In this document: positions 1-7,299 of the stretch, piece by piece
How the letters are laid out: the number at the start of each line of letters is the position of its first letter
Numbering within the stretch: position 1 is the stretch's first letter
Source of the DNA: JAABUE01 sp037440925
GTDB lineage: Bacteria > Chloroflexota > Anaerolineae > Anaerolineales > Villigracilaceae
Reading direction: 5' to 3'
NCBI GenBank assembly: GCA_037440925.1
Contig: JBBITF010000003.1
Span: 53,428-117,427, forward strand
DNA: 64,000 nt
Notes under the pieces: generated by a model
What the model was told of the DNA's origin: nothing
Seen by the model: only the letters and a program-made list of their open reading frames with translations
Database searches by the model: none
Program-made: the position numbers and the translations under genes

Positions 1-543
1 GCTGGAAATGGCGTCTACGGCTTCAGTGATGCGATGCAGGGCCGAGTCGGCGCCGATGGTCATGTCGGTGCCAGAGAAATCGTTGTCAATGGAGCCAACA
101 AGCCCAACGATAGAGAGGTTTGGGAAGGCGGAGGCTTCTTCGTGACTGATTTGGCCTGCTTCGGCCAGTTCTTCCACTAACGAAGGCCATTCCTGGCGGA
201 AGATGTTAGCGCCGGTCAGCGAACCATCGCCGCCGATGACAATCAAGCGGTCTATGCCCGCTTGAATCAGATGCAGAGCGGCAGAGCGTCGGCCATCGCG
301 CGTCCGAAAGGCTTCGCAACGGGCGCTGCCGATGACGGTGCCGCCCAATTGCAGGATGCCGCCGACCGAATCCCAATCCATTTTGCGAATCCGTTCGCCG
401 CCCTCTACCAAACCTTGATAGCCTTCATAGACGGCATAGGCTTCCGCTCCCTGCGCCAAAGCGGTGCGCACCACCGCCCGCACAGCGGCATTCATGCCCT
501 GGGCGTCGCCGCCGCTGGTAAGCACAGCAATTCGTTTTGTCAT
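1..543 (-). CDS. pfkA: ATP-dependent 6-phosphofructokinase, 3' part cut by window edge
   Basis: Cytoplasmic glycolytic kinase that phosphorylates fructose 6-phosphate to fructose 1,6-bisphosphate. The first 181 codons are visible, starting at the ATG at 543-541. The N-terminal nucleotide loop reads GGDAQGMN (residues about 11-18); most bacterial PFKs have GGDAPGMN, so a Q replaces the P. GGDGSL follows near residue 90, and the catalytic segment GSIDND lies near residue 135 (usual form G-T-IDND). The rest of the gene lies before position 1. The start is 15 bp downstream of the stop of the lipoprotein gene on the same strand, so the two may be cotranscribed. Family assignment is firm. Whether it uses ATP or pyrophosphate cannot be settled from this fragment, although GGDGS is the ATP-type form. 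Confidence 0.93.
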   Translation of the reverse strand, partial: MTKRIAVLTSGGDAQGMNAAVRAVVRTALAQGAEAYAVYEGYQGLVEGGERIRKMDWDSVGGILQLGGTVIGSARCEAFRTRDGRRSAALHLIQAGIDRLIVIGGDGSLTGANIFRQEWPSLVEELAEAGQISHEEASAFPNLSIVGLVGSIDNDFSGTDMTIGADSALHRITEAVDAISS

Positions 544-558
544 GTCATGAGTCCCCTA

Positions 559-1233
559 TCAGGGGGTTGGAGTCAGAGTAACAGTTGGGGTAGCCGTGGC
601 GGCAGAGGGAGTTACAGTGACGTCTCCGACTACAATGATCACCCACGGCGTCTCGCCAAAATAATTGCCGTTGGCATCGGCCAGGCGCCAAATGCCTTTC
701 AGCTCGCCGGTCTTGTCTTTGGGCGCCACCATCGGCACAGAGATTTCGATTTGGCGGCCAGGTTCGACGCGCTGATTCAACGTCACAGCCACACCGCCCA
801 TCGCTTCGCCGCCAACAATGTTGAAAATAAAACCCGGTTCCCAGGCGCAAGAGCCATTGTTCAGCATCCGCCAGGTTTTGGTAAAAGACTGTCCAGGCGT
901 CATGGGGGTTCTATCCGGAATGGTGACATCTCCCGCAAAGGCGGAATTGTAACAAGCCGCTGCGCCTACGCTGCTGGTATTGGTAGGAAGGGGCGCTCCG
1001 CTGGTAGGGGGAGCAAACGTAGGAGGTGGGGTAGGGGTCATGGTAGGCAGCGGCGTCTCTGTAGGTTGGGCCAGGGCGGTTTGCGTCAAATTGGCTTGAA
1101 AAGTAAAAACAGCCAGGGTTTGAATTTGTTCTACACCCAGGGTAGGAGTACTATCCGCAGAAGCGCCTCCACAGGCACTCGAGGTCAGCAGGATTGCCGC
1201 CGCGATCCACGCCAGGGTTTTAATGTTGCGCAT
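559..1233 (-). CDS. Lipoprotein with NBR1-type Ig-like domain
   Basis: Predicted exported lipoprotein of 224 residues. The N-terminus has a basic/hydrophobic signal and a lipobox ending in SSAC near residue 20. A Thr/Pro-rich linker (about residues 55-85, runs such as TPTPPPT) leads into a domain at about residues 95-200 with the pattern W..LNNGSCAWEPG, MGG and GIWRL. These are hallmarks of the NBR1 central Ig-like domain, which recurs in Anaerolineae surface proteins. The C-terminus is another Thr/Pro tail. The start is supported by AAAGGAG upstream of the ATG. It lies between ftsH and pfkA on the same strand. The domain is probably a binding or structural module; no catalytic residues are apparent. 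Confidence 0.8.
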   Translation of the reverse strand: MRNIKTLAWIAAAILLTSSACGGASADSTPTLGVEQIQTLAVFTFQANLTQTALAQPTETPLPTMTPTPPPTFAPPTSGAPLPTNTSSVGAAACYNSAFAGDVTIPDRTPMTPGQSFTKTWRMLNNGSCAWEPGFIFNIVGGEAMGGVAVTLNQRVEPGRQIEISVPMVAPKDKTGELKGIWRLADANGNYFGETPWVIIVVGDVTVTPSAATATPTVTLTPTP

Positions 1234-1308
1234 GTTCGTGTCTCCTTTCTTTGCACAGCATGAGCAAGGCGTTATTGTAATCTAAAATCCCAGCCGTTGA
1301 AACGCAAC

Positions 1309-1339
1309 AAAAAAGGTCGGGGAAAAACCCGACCTTTTT
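1309..1339 (-). terminator. Intrinsic terminator downstream of ftsH
   Basis: The stem AAAAAGGTCGGG / CCCGACCTTTTT has a 5-nt loop and a T-tract on the minus strand, starting three bases after the ftsH stop. The A-tract on the other side makes it near-symmetrical, so it may also work on the plus strand. Confidence 0.85.
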
Positions 1340-1341
1340 GG

Positions 1342-3204
1342 CTAGGCTGGTTGAGGGGTGCCGCTCTTCTTTGGCACAGGCGGAGGGAAGATGGCCTCGA
1401 ACTCCTCGCGCGTGATGCTCTCGGCTTCGAGCAATTTCTGAGCCACCGCGTCCAGCTCGCGGCGATATTTCTTCAAAAGGCTTTTGGCCTGCTGGTAGGC
1501 CTCATCTACAATCTTGCGGACTTCCATATCAATTTTTTGGGCTACAGCCTCTGAATAATCACGCTGTTCGGCAATCTCGCGCCCTAAAAAGATCAACTCT
1601 TCTTTCTGGCCGTAGACCATGTTGCCCAGTTCTCCGCTCATGCCCAGGCGGGTGACCATGCTGCGCGCCATACGCGTCACCTGTTCCAGATCGCCAGAAG
1701 CGCCGGAAGTAATATCGTCGAACACCTCTTCTTCGGCAGCGCGGCCGCCCAAGGCATAGGCCAGGGTAGCCATCATCTTCTTGCGCGACATGAGCAGACG
1801 ATCTTCGTCTGGGCGGAACCAGGTGATGCCGCCCGCCTGCCCGCGCCCAACAATGGTGACTTTTTGCACCGGATCGGCCTCTGGAATAGCATTGCCCACA
1901 ACAGCATGACCGGCTTCGTGATAGGCAATGATGCGTTTCTCTTCATCCGAAATCAAGCGCGATTTGCGCTCTGGTCCCATCACAACACGCTCGATGGCTT
2001 CTTCTAACTCAGGCTGGCCAATAGATTTCTTGTTGCGGCGGGCTGCCAGAATAGCAGCCTCATTGACCAGGTTTTCCAGGTCTGCGCCCACAAAACCAGG
2101 CGTGCCGCGCGCCAGGGAAGCCAAATCTACCTGCGGGTCGAGCGGTTTGCCCTTGACATGCACTTTGAGGATGGCCTCGCGTCCGCGCACATCGGGGCGG
2201 TCGAGAGTCACGCGGCGGTCGAAGCGGCCAGGACGCAGCAAGGCCGGGTCAAGAATGTCGGGACGATTGGTAGCCGCTACAATGATGACGTTGGTGTCGG
2301 TGTCGAAACCGTCCATCTCCACCAGCATTTGGTTGAGGGTTTGCTCGCGCTCATCATGTGAACCGCCCAGCCCAGCGCCGCGCTGACGGCCAACGGCATC
2401 AATTTCATCTACAAAGACAATGCAGGGCGAGTGACGCTTGGCCTGGTCGAACAAGTCGCGTACCCGGCTAGCGCCAACGCCGACGAACATTTCGACGAAT
2501 TCTGAACCAGAAATGGAGAAGAAGGGGACGCCCGCCTCTCCAGAAACGGCCTTAGCCAGCAGAGTCTTGCCCGTACCGGGCGGGCCGACGAGCAACACGC
2601 CCTTGGGAATGCGCGCGCCCAATTGAATGAATTTTTGCGGTTCGCGCAGGAATTCGACCACTTCGGCCAACTCTTCTTTGGCTTCTTCCACGCCGGCCAC
2701 GTCTGCAAACGTGACGGTAGGATGGTCTCCGCTGAACATGCGCGCACGGCTCTTACCGAAAGCCATGGCCTGATTGTTGGTGCCTTGCGCCTGGCGGAAG
2801 ATGAACCACAACACACCGGCCATCAGGACAACCGGGAGAATGTAAACAGCGCCGCTCAATAAGTTCACCCAAGCAGAGGGCGGCTCGACAATCAGTTTAA
2901 AACCGTTGTTTTCAGGGGAAAGTTTTTCAGGCGTAACGCCCAGACTGATGAGTTGTTCTACCAGCGTTGCGCCCGGCTCTTTTTGGGCCAGTTTTTCTTT
3001 GCCATCTTGGTAAACGACTTGCAGTTTATCGTCACTCTTTACAACGATCTTGCCAACTTGACTTGCCTGGATGTCATGAGCCAGTTGGTTAAGCGTCAAC
3101 GCTTCTTGCGGGCTCGTCTCCTGCCGAAAGCCCATATACAACATTGCAGCAATGGCAATGATCAACAGGAAATAGACGAGAACAGACGAATTTCTTGAAT
3201 TCAC
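1342..3204 (-). CDS. ftsH: ATP-dependent zinc metalloprotease FtsH
   Basis: Membrane-anchored AAA+ protease that extracts and degrades membrane and short-lived cytosolic proteins. About 620 residues, typical for the family. Two TM helices (about residues 8-25 and 115-137) flank a periplasmic FtsH-extracellular domain. The AAA module has Walker A GPPGTGKT (about 207), Walker B IVFVDEIDAVG (about 263-273), pore FVG and the SRH region NRPDILDPALLRPGRFDRR. The protease domain has the zinc motif HEAGH near residue 430. I chose the GTG at 3204 because GGAGG lies 5 nt upstream; an in-frame TTG at 3216 would overlap that ribosome site. The gene is complete and has its own terminator. Confidence 0.97.
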   Translation of the reverse strand: MNSRNSSVLVYFLLIIAIAAMLYMGFRQETSPQEALTLNQLAHDIQASQVGKIVVKSDDKLQVVYQDGKEKLAQKEPGATLVEQLISLGVTPEKLSPENNGFKLIVEPPSAWVNLLSGAVYILPVVLMAGVLWFIFRQAQGTNNQAMAFGKSRARMFSGDHPTVTFADVAGVEEAKEELAEVVEFLREPQKFIQLGARIPKGVLLVGPPGTGKTLLAKAVSGEAGVPFFSISGSEFVEMFVGVGASRVRDLFDQAKRHSPCIVFVDEIDAVGRQRGAGLGGSHDEREQTLNQMLVEMDGFDTDTNVIIVAATNRPDILDPALLRPGRFDRRVTLDRPDVRGREAILKVHVKGKPLDPQVDLASLARGTPGFVGADLENLVNEAAILAARRNKKSIGQPELEEAIERVVMGPERKSRLISDEEKRIIAYHEAGHAVVGNAIPEADPVQKVTIVGRGQAGGITWFRPDEDRLLMSRKKMMATLAYALGGRAAEEEVFDDITSGASGDLEQVTRMARSMVTRLGMSGELGNMVYGQKEELIFLGREIAEQRDYSEAVAQKIDMEVRKIVDEAYQQAKSLLKKYRRELDAVAQKLLEAESITREEFEAIFPPPVPKKSGTPQPA

Positions 3205-3369
3205 GGAATCCTCCAATACCGATATGATTATACCAATCCAATCTCATGACGAGTAGTGCAGGCGATTTCTTATAACAATTCTCTAATGAATTCCTGTCAA
3301 AAGCCATCAAAATTAGCAACTCGTAACTGCCTACCCTTTCTACCTACCCTTTCTATAACAAAAAGACCT

Positions 3370-3388
3370 TAACTCGGACGAGCCGAAA
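3370..3388 (+). repeat. 19-bp dispersed repeat, copy 1
   Basis: The 19 bases here are the exact reverse complement of bases 26499-26517 upstream of the capsule-type glycosyltransferase. Both copies are intergenic. Nothing is coded in 3205-3498; it also holds two short CTACCCTTTCT direct repeats (about 3332-3356) and the paired hairpins at 3432-3471. Confidence 0.6.
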
Positions 3389-3431
3389 TCAACATAAAGT
3401 ACACAAGTAAGGAAACTCAAGTTTCTGGAGT

Positions 3432-3471
3432 GCGAAATCTGCCGATTTCGCCCGAAGTCTTGAGACTTCGG
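3432..3471. repeat. Two adjacent perfect hairpins between ftsH and xth
   Basis: The first hairpin is GCGAAATC-TGCC-GATTTCGC (3432-3451). The second is CCGAAGTCT-TG-AGACTTCGG (3452-3471) and abuts it with no spacer. Neither has a T-tract, so they look like a REP-type element or a processing/stability structure in the xth 3' region rather than a classic terminator. Confidence 0.6.
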
Positions 3472-3498
3472 AGTCCTTACCATAGTATTGACCTTAGC

Positions 3499-4260
3499 CT
3501 AGGTTAAAATCAATTCCACCGGGCAATGATCCGAACCCTGCACGTCTTCATGGATGATGACATCTTGCACGCGCGGAAGGAGGGCCTCGGAGATCAGGTA
3601 ATAATCAATGCGCCAGCCGATGCCGCGCTGACGAGCGGCAAAACGATAGGTCCACCAGGTATATTGCACGCGGTCGGGATATAAATGGCGATACACGTCC
3701 ACAAAGCCATGCTCGAGGAATTTTTGCACCCAGGCGCGTTCCTGCGGCAGAAAGCCAGAAGTGGTCTCATTTTCTTCAGGGTTTTTCAAGTCAATAGGCT
3801 GATGGGCTGTGTTAAAATCGCCTGTGATAATCATCCGCTCCCCGGCGGCGTGCAGCCCATCACACTGTTCGAGCAGATGAGCGTAGAAGTCCAGTTTATA
3901 TTGCACCCGCTCTTGACCGCGTTGGCCGTTCGGAAAATAAATATTATAGAGAAGGAAATCCTCATGGCGAGTACGAATGACACGCCCTTCCACATCGAAA
4001 CGCGGCGCGCCCATGCCAAGTTGCACTGCCAGCGGCGGCCGGCGCGCATACGTGACCACACCGCTATAGCCGCGGCGCTGGGCCGGGTTCCAAATAGACA
4101 GGTAACCGTCTAACTCGCGCTGCTCGGCGGGAATCTGCTCGGGATAGGCTTTAATTTCCTGGAAGCAGAGCAGGTCTGGGTCCAGGCGGAGAACGGCGCG
4201 TAGCGCATCCTTCTTGAGCGCAGCGCGCAATCCGTTCACATTCCAACTGATTATCTTCAT
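3499..4260 (-). CDS. xth: Exodeoxyribonuclease III (AP endonuclease)
   Basis: DNA repair nuclease of the EEP superfamily: 3'-5' exonuclease and cleavage at abasic sites. 253 residues, the normal length. Visible motifs in order are NVNGLRA (residues 7-13), QEIKA with the metal-binding Glu (34-38), YNIYFPNGQRG, GDFN with the catalytic Asp/Asn (about 147), WWTYRFAARQRGIGWRIDY and the C-terminal SDHCPV with the catalytic His. All catalytic positions are intact. It diverges from the response-regulator gene at 4302, with about 40 bp between the two starts, so their promoters must overlap. Confidence 0.95.
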   Translation of the reverse strand: MKIISWNVNGLRAALKKDALRAVLRLDPDLLCFQEIKAYPEQIPAEQRELDGYLSIWNPAQRRGYSGVVTYARRPPLAVQLGMGAPRFDVEGRVIRTRHEDFLLYNIYFPNGQRGQERVQYKLDFYAHLLEQCDGLHAAGERMIITGDFNTAHQPIDLKNPEENETTSGFLPQERAWVQKFLEHGFVDVYRHLYPDRVQYTWWTYRFAARQRGIGWRIDYYLISEALLPRVQDVIIHEDVQGSDHCPVELILT

Positions 4261-4301
4261 ATTCGTCTCGCTTTGTGGTAAACTTACAAGAAGATAGGCT
4301 T

Positions 4302-4700
4302 ATGGAAATCAACACCACTAAACACATCTTGTGTATCGAAGACGAACCAGAGATGATTGACTTGATTCGTCTCATTCTCAGTCGTCGAGGATTTGAAGTG
4401 GAGGGGGCGGCCGGTGGGAAAGAAGGGCTGGAAAAAGTGCGCCAAAACCCGCCTGATCTGGTCTTGCTCGACTTGATGATGCCGGACATGGACGGGTGGG
4501 AAGTATACCAGCAAATGAAAGCCACAGAAAAGACCAAAAACATCCCTGTCATCGTGGTCACGGCTAAAGCGCAAAGCATTGATAAAGTCCTTGGGTTGCA
4601 CATTGCCAAGGTGGATGATTATATCTCTAAACCATTCAGCCCCCAGGAATTGTTGAATAGTGTGGACAAGGTGTTCAGCCAACGAACCTCCGAAACCTGA
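4302..4700 (+). CDS. Single-domain (CheY-like) response regulator
   Basis: 132-residue receiver domain with no output domain. The acidic pocket ED is at about residues 14-15, the phospho-acceptor Asp lies in LLDLMMPDMDGW (about residue 58), a Thr in VVTAKA (about 87) follows, and the conserved Lys is in SKPFSPQEL (about 110). It should relay phosphate to a partner protein or to another kinase. No histidine kinase is in the window. I chose the ATG at 4302 over an in-frame GTG at 4275, because AAGAAGATAGG just upstream can serve as ribosome site. It is followed by its own terminator at 4711. Confidence 0.9.
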   Translation: MEINTTKHILCIEDEPEMIDLIRLILSRRGFEVEGAAGGKEGLEKVRQNPPDLVLLDLMMPDMDGWEVYQQMKATEKTKNIPVIVVTAKAQSIDKVLGLHIAKVDDYISKPFSPQELLNSVDKVFSQRTSET

Positions 4701-4710
4701 ACGAATGGGC

Positions 4711-4737
4711 GGGGCGGCAAAAGTCGCCCCGTTTTGA
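4711..4737 (+). terminator. Terminator after the response regulator
   Basis: The stem GGGGCG...CGCCCC with an 8-nt loop is followed by GTTTTG. It lies 10 bp after the response-regulator stop and just before the DUF192 gene. Confidence 0.7.
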
Positions 4738-4744
4738 ATTTGTT

Positions 4745-5116
4745 ATGGCCAAAATCGTGACGGTACGCAACTCTGAACGACCCCATCCGACTCCGGCGCG
4801 CGTTGCATGGTGCGACTCGTTTCTCTGCCGCCTACGCGGATTGATGTTCCGCCCCCGCCTCGAACCGGACGAGGGTCTGCTCCTGGTCGAAAAGCGGGAC
4901 TCGCGCCTCGACGCTTCCATCCACATGCTCTTTGTGCCTTTCCCTTTGACCGTCATCTGGATCAACTCGGACAAGAGAGTGGTGGACAAGGTGCTTGCCC
5001 AACCCTGGCGGTTAGCCTACTTTCCAGACAAGCCGGCGCGTTACATTCTCGAAATCCACCCCAGCCGCTGGGAGGAATACCACATTGGGGAACGCGTGGA
5101 GTTTGACAATGTCTAA
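4745..5116 (+). CDS. DUF192 family protein
   Basis: 123 residues matching the DUF192 (UPF0127) pattern: C.SFLCRLRGLMFR near residues 23-39, GLLL, SIHMLFVPFPL near residue 60, and a C-terminal PA.YILE.H segment. The function of the family is not established. The usual N-terminal signal peptide is missing, so this copy is probably cytoplasmic. Its stop codon overlaps the start of the LysM-M23 peptidase gene by 8 nt (ATGTCTAA), so translation of the two is probably coupled. Confidence 0.85.
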   Translation: MAKIVTVRNSERPHPTPARVAWCDSFLCRLRGLMFRPRLEPDEGLLLVEKRDSRLDASIHMLFVPFPLTVIWINSDKRVVDKVLAQPWRLAYFPDKPARYILEIHPSRWEEYHIGERVEFDNV

Positions 5117-6503
5117 ACGTATCGCGCTCATGCTCCTATGTCTCGCCCTGATTTTGCCGGCCTTTCCAGTTGCAGCGCAAACGACGGCCGGTCCCATTTA
5201 CATCGTGCAACCAGGCGACACACTTTCCTCGATTGCGTCACGCTTCGACGTTTCCATGAATGACTTAATGACCGTCAACGGCATCAGCGACCCCAACCAG
5301 CTCTCTGCCGGGCAGGAACTGGTCATTCCGGGCCTGGAGGGCGTCAGTGGCGTGCTGTTGACCGAAGTGGTGCAATTTGGCGATACCTACCGCGGTCTGC
5401 TGCGCCGTACACAGGTGCCAGAAGCGTTGCTGCGCAGGCTGAATCGCCTGGTTAGTCCAAATGAGTTATATGTAGGCGTGAGCCTAATCGTGCCGCAAGA
5501 AAACGGCAAAACGCGCCTCAATTCCCGCGCAGCGCTATCGAACGGCGAAAGCCTGTTGGAATTGGCCGTGCGGCAAAACACCGATGCGTGGACGCTGGCG
5601 CAAGTCAACCAATTAGCCGGCACGTGGAGTGCGCTGCCGGGCAATGTGCTGTACTTCTCCAGTGAAACGCCCGCACAGGAAGCCAGCGGCCTGCCGCCAG
5701 TCTTCCAGCAGGTTGAAGTGGGTCCTTTGCCACTCGAACAAGGCGCAACAGCCGTCATCCGCGCCCAAACCCCCGAAGGCGTAACGCTAAGCGGCCTGCT
5801 GGTAGATCACCCCCTGCGCTTCTTCTTAGAACCAGATGGGACTCAGGTTGCCATCCAGGGAGTCCATGCCTTGCTGGAACCTGGACCCTATCCGCTGCGC
5901 CTGGATGCGACTCTGCCGGATGGCAGTCAACAATCCTTTGAACAGATGATACTCATTGTCTCGGGCAACTATCCGCAAGAAGACCTGTATGTCGAGTCGA
6001 ACACCATTGATCCACTTGTCACCGAGCCGGAGAATCAGCAAATCCTATCATTGACCGCCGCGGCCACACCCGCCCGTTACTGGACGGGCATTTTTAGTTC
6101 TCCGGCCTTCTACCCTGATTGCTTTACCTCGCGCTATGGCAACCGCCGCACCTATCATGGCTTGAACACCGACACCCAAATTCAGGGCTTTCACACTGGC
6201 CTGGATTTCTGCGGAGGCGAGGGTTTGCCCATCACAGCGCCTGCGCCGGGGCAAGTCGTCTTTGCCGGTCCGCTCACCGTGCGCGGCAATGCTACCATTA
6301 TTGACCACGGCCAGGGTGTGTATAGCGGATTCTGGCATCAATCCTCGATTCAAGTAACGGTGGGACAAATGGTCGAACAAGGGCAAACAATCGGCATTGT
6401 AGGCGGCACCGGGCGCGTCACCGGTGCGCATTTGCATTGGGAAGTGTGGGTCAATGGCATACAAGTCAATCCAATGACCTGGTTGGAACGCTCCTTTCCG
6501 TGA
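5109..6503 (+). CDS. Secreted LysM-M23 peptidoglycan endopeptidase
   Basis: Exported cell-wall enzyme of about 464 residues. The signal peptide (residues 1-24) ends in PVAAQ. A LysM domain starts near residue 32 (IVQPGDTLSSIASRF), a second, weaker LysM-like segment follows near residue 80, then a long beta-rich middle region. The C-terminal M23 (lysostaphin/DUF3794-type) domain has FHTGLDF with the metal His and Asp, FWHQSS, and the GAHLHWEV H-x-H motif, so the zinc site is complete. I chose the ATG at 5109 because GGAG lies 7 nt upstream and it gives a clean signal peptide; an in-frame TTG at 5085 adds residues before the signal. It starts inside the DUF192 stop region. Confidence 0.9.
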   Translation: MSKRIALMLLCLALILPAFPVAAQTTAGPIYIVQPGDTLSSIASRFDVSMNDLMTVNGISDPNQLSAGQELVIPGLEGVSGVLLTEVVQFGDTYRGLLRRTQVPEALLRRLNRLVSPNELYVGVSLIVPQENGKTRLNSRAALSNGESLLELAVRQNTDAWTLAQVNQLAGTWSALPGNVLYFSSETPAQEASGLPPVFQQVEVGPLPLEQGATAVIRAQTPEGVTLSGLLVDHPLRFFLEPDGTQVAIQGVHALLEPGPYPLRLDATLPDGSQQSFEQMILIVSGNYPQEDLYVESNTIDPLVTEPENQQILSLTAAATPARYWTGIFSSPAFYPDCFTSRYGNRRTYHGLNTDTQIQGFHTGLDFCGGEGLPITAPAPGQVVFAGPLTVRGNATIIDHGQGVYSGFWHQSSIQVTVGQMVEQGQTIGIVGGTGRVTGAHLHWEVWVNGIQVNPMTWLERSFP

Positions 6504-6638
6504 AGCAGAGCGGCTCACGTTATAATAAGTGATCGGATGTAACGGCCTACCCATCGTGAATCGGTGGGCATTCCTGGTCTGCGGATTTTCCTTGCCATCG
6601 CTAACAACTTTTGCATGCACACCTGAGTGGACTTGGGC

Positions 6639-6667
6639 TTGCTTCTGTTTTCAATTCATGTTATATT
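6639..6667 (+). promoter_or_regulatory. Candidate greA promoter
   Basis: TTGCTT (6639-6644), a 17-bp spacer, then TATATT (6662-6667). The predicted start near 6674 gives a leader of about 75 nt that contains the palindrome at 6705-6727. A separate TATAAT at 6522 has no matching -35 box or gene. I see nothing else in the 6504-6750 gap. Confidence 0.5.
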
Positions 6668-6704
6668 AAGCGCGTTTTCGGGACAAGAAACCGGCTTTTC
6701 TATA

Positions 6705-6727
6705 TTGCATCTCTTGAAGAGATGCAA
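6705..6727. promoter_or_regulatory. Perfect palindrome in the greA leader
   Basis: Two 11-bp arms (TTGCATCTCTT and its exact complement AAGAGATGCAA) are separated by one G. It lies 23 bp before the greA ATG with no T-tract, so it fits an operator or a leader RNA hairpin rather than a terminator. It does not match the CIRCE sequence. Confidence 0.55.
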
Positions 6728-6750
6728 ATTCTGTTCGTAGGACAAATCAC

Positions 6751-7218
6751 ATGCCGACCAATTTCCTGACCAAGGAAGGCTTCCAAAAACTTCAGGAAGA
6801 ACTCGATTATCTGCGTAATGTCAAGCGGCAGGAAGTTGCCGATCGCCTGCATGAGGCTATGGAAGGCGGCGAGTTGATCGAAAACGCCGAATACGAGGCT
6901 GCCAAAAACGAGCAAGCCTTTGTCGAAGGCCGCATCCAGGAACTAGAAATGCTGTTAGCCACAGCGCGCGTCATCGAGGACGATAAGAAAAAAAAGGCCG
7001 ATACCGTTCAGGTGGGTTCTACCGTTACGATCCAAGAAGAAGGCTACGAAGCAGAGACCTACACCATTGTGGGCGCTGCTGAGGCCAACCCGCGTGATGG
7101 AAAAATCTCGAACGAATCGCCCATTGGTAAAGCCATCCTAGGGCATCGTGCTGGTGAAGAAGTACAAGTCGAAGTGCCAGATGGCGCCTTCAAAGTCCGT
7201 ATCCTCAAGATTAGTTGA
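6751..7218 (+). CDS. greA: Transcription elongation factor GreA
   Basis: Cytoplasmic factor that enters the RNA polymerase secondary channel and stimulates cleavage of backtracked transcripts. 155 residues, the family norm. The N-terminal coiled coil runs over about residues 1-75, with L.EELDYL and the acidic tip region GELIENAEYEAAKNEQ. The C-terminal FKBP-like domain has the GSTVTI and SPIGKAILGHRAGEEVQVEVP signatures. A possible attenuator and then lysS follow on the same strand; the greA-lysS order is common in bacteria. Confidence 0.96.
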   Translation: MPTNFLTKEGFQKLQEELDYLRNVKRQEVADRLHEAMEGGELIENAEYEAAKNEQAFVEGRIQELEMLLATARVIEDDKKKKADTVQVGSTVTIQEEGYEAETYTIVGAAEANPRDGKISNESPIGKAILGHRAGEEVQVEVPDGAFKVRILKIS

Positions 7219-7272
7219 CAGGGGCGGCATTCCTCGCCCCGCGCCATCTGTCAACAGGCGCGGGGCATTTTT
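7214..7272 (+). terminator. Terminator with competing hairpin between greA and lysS
   Basis: The terminator stem is GCCCCGCGCC (7236-7245) with GGCGCGGGGC (7257-7266), followed by ATTTTTA. An alternative structure pairs GTTGACAGGGGCG (7214-7226) with CGCCCC (7235-7240) and CTGTCAAC (7248-7255). It uses the same bases, so the two folds exclude each other, as in an attenuator. lysS starts 28 bp later. Confidence 0.65.
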
Positions 7273-7299
7273 ATTCGGCTGCCCCAGGAAGAAACGACT

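Noticed and set aside
6518..6600. Small RNA gene starting from the TATAAT at 6522
   Set aside because: No -35 box, and the only hairpin (CCCATCG/CGGTGGG) lacks a T-tract; not enough support.
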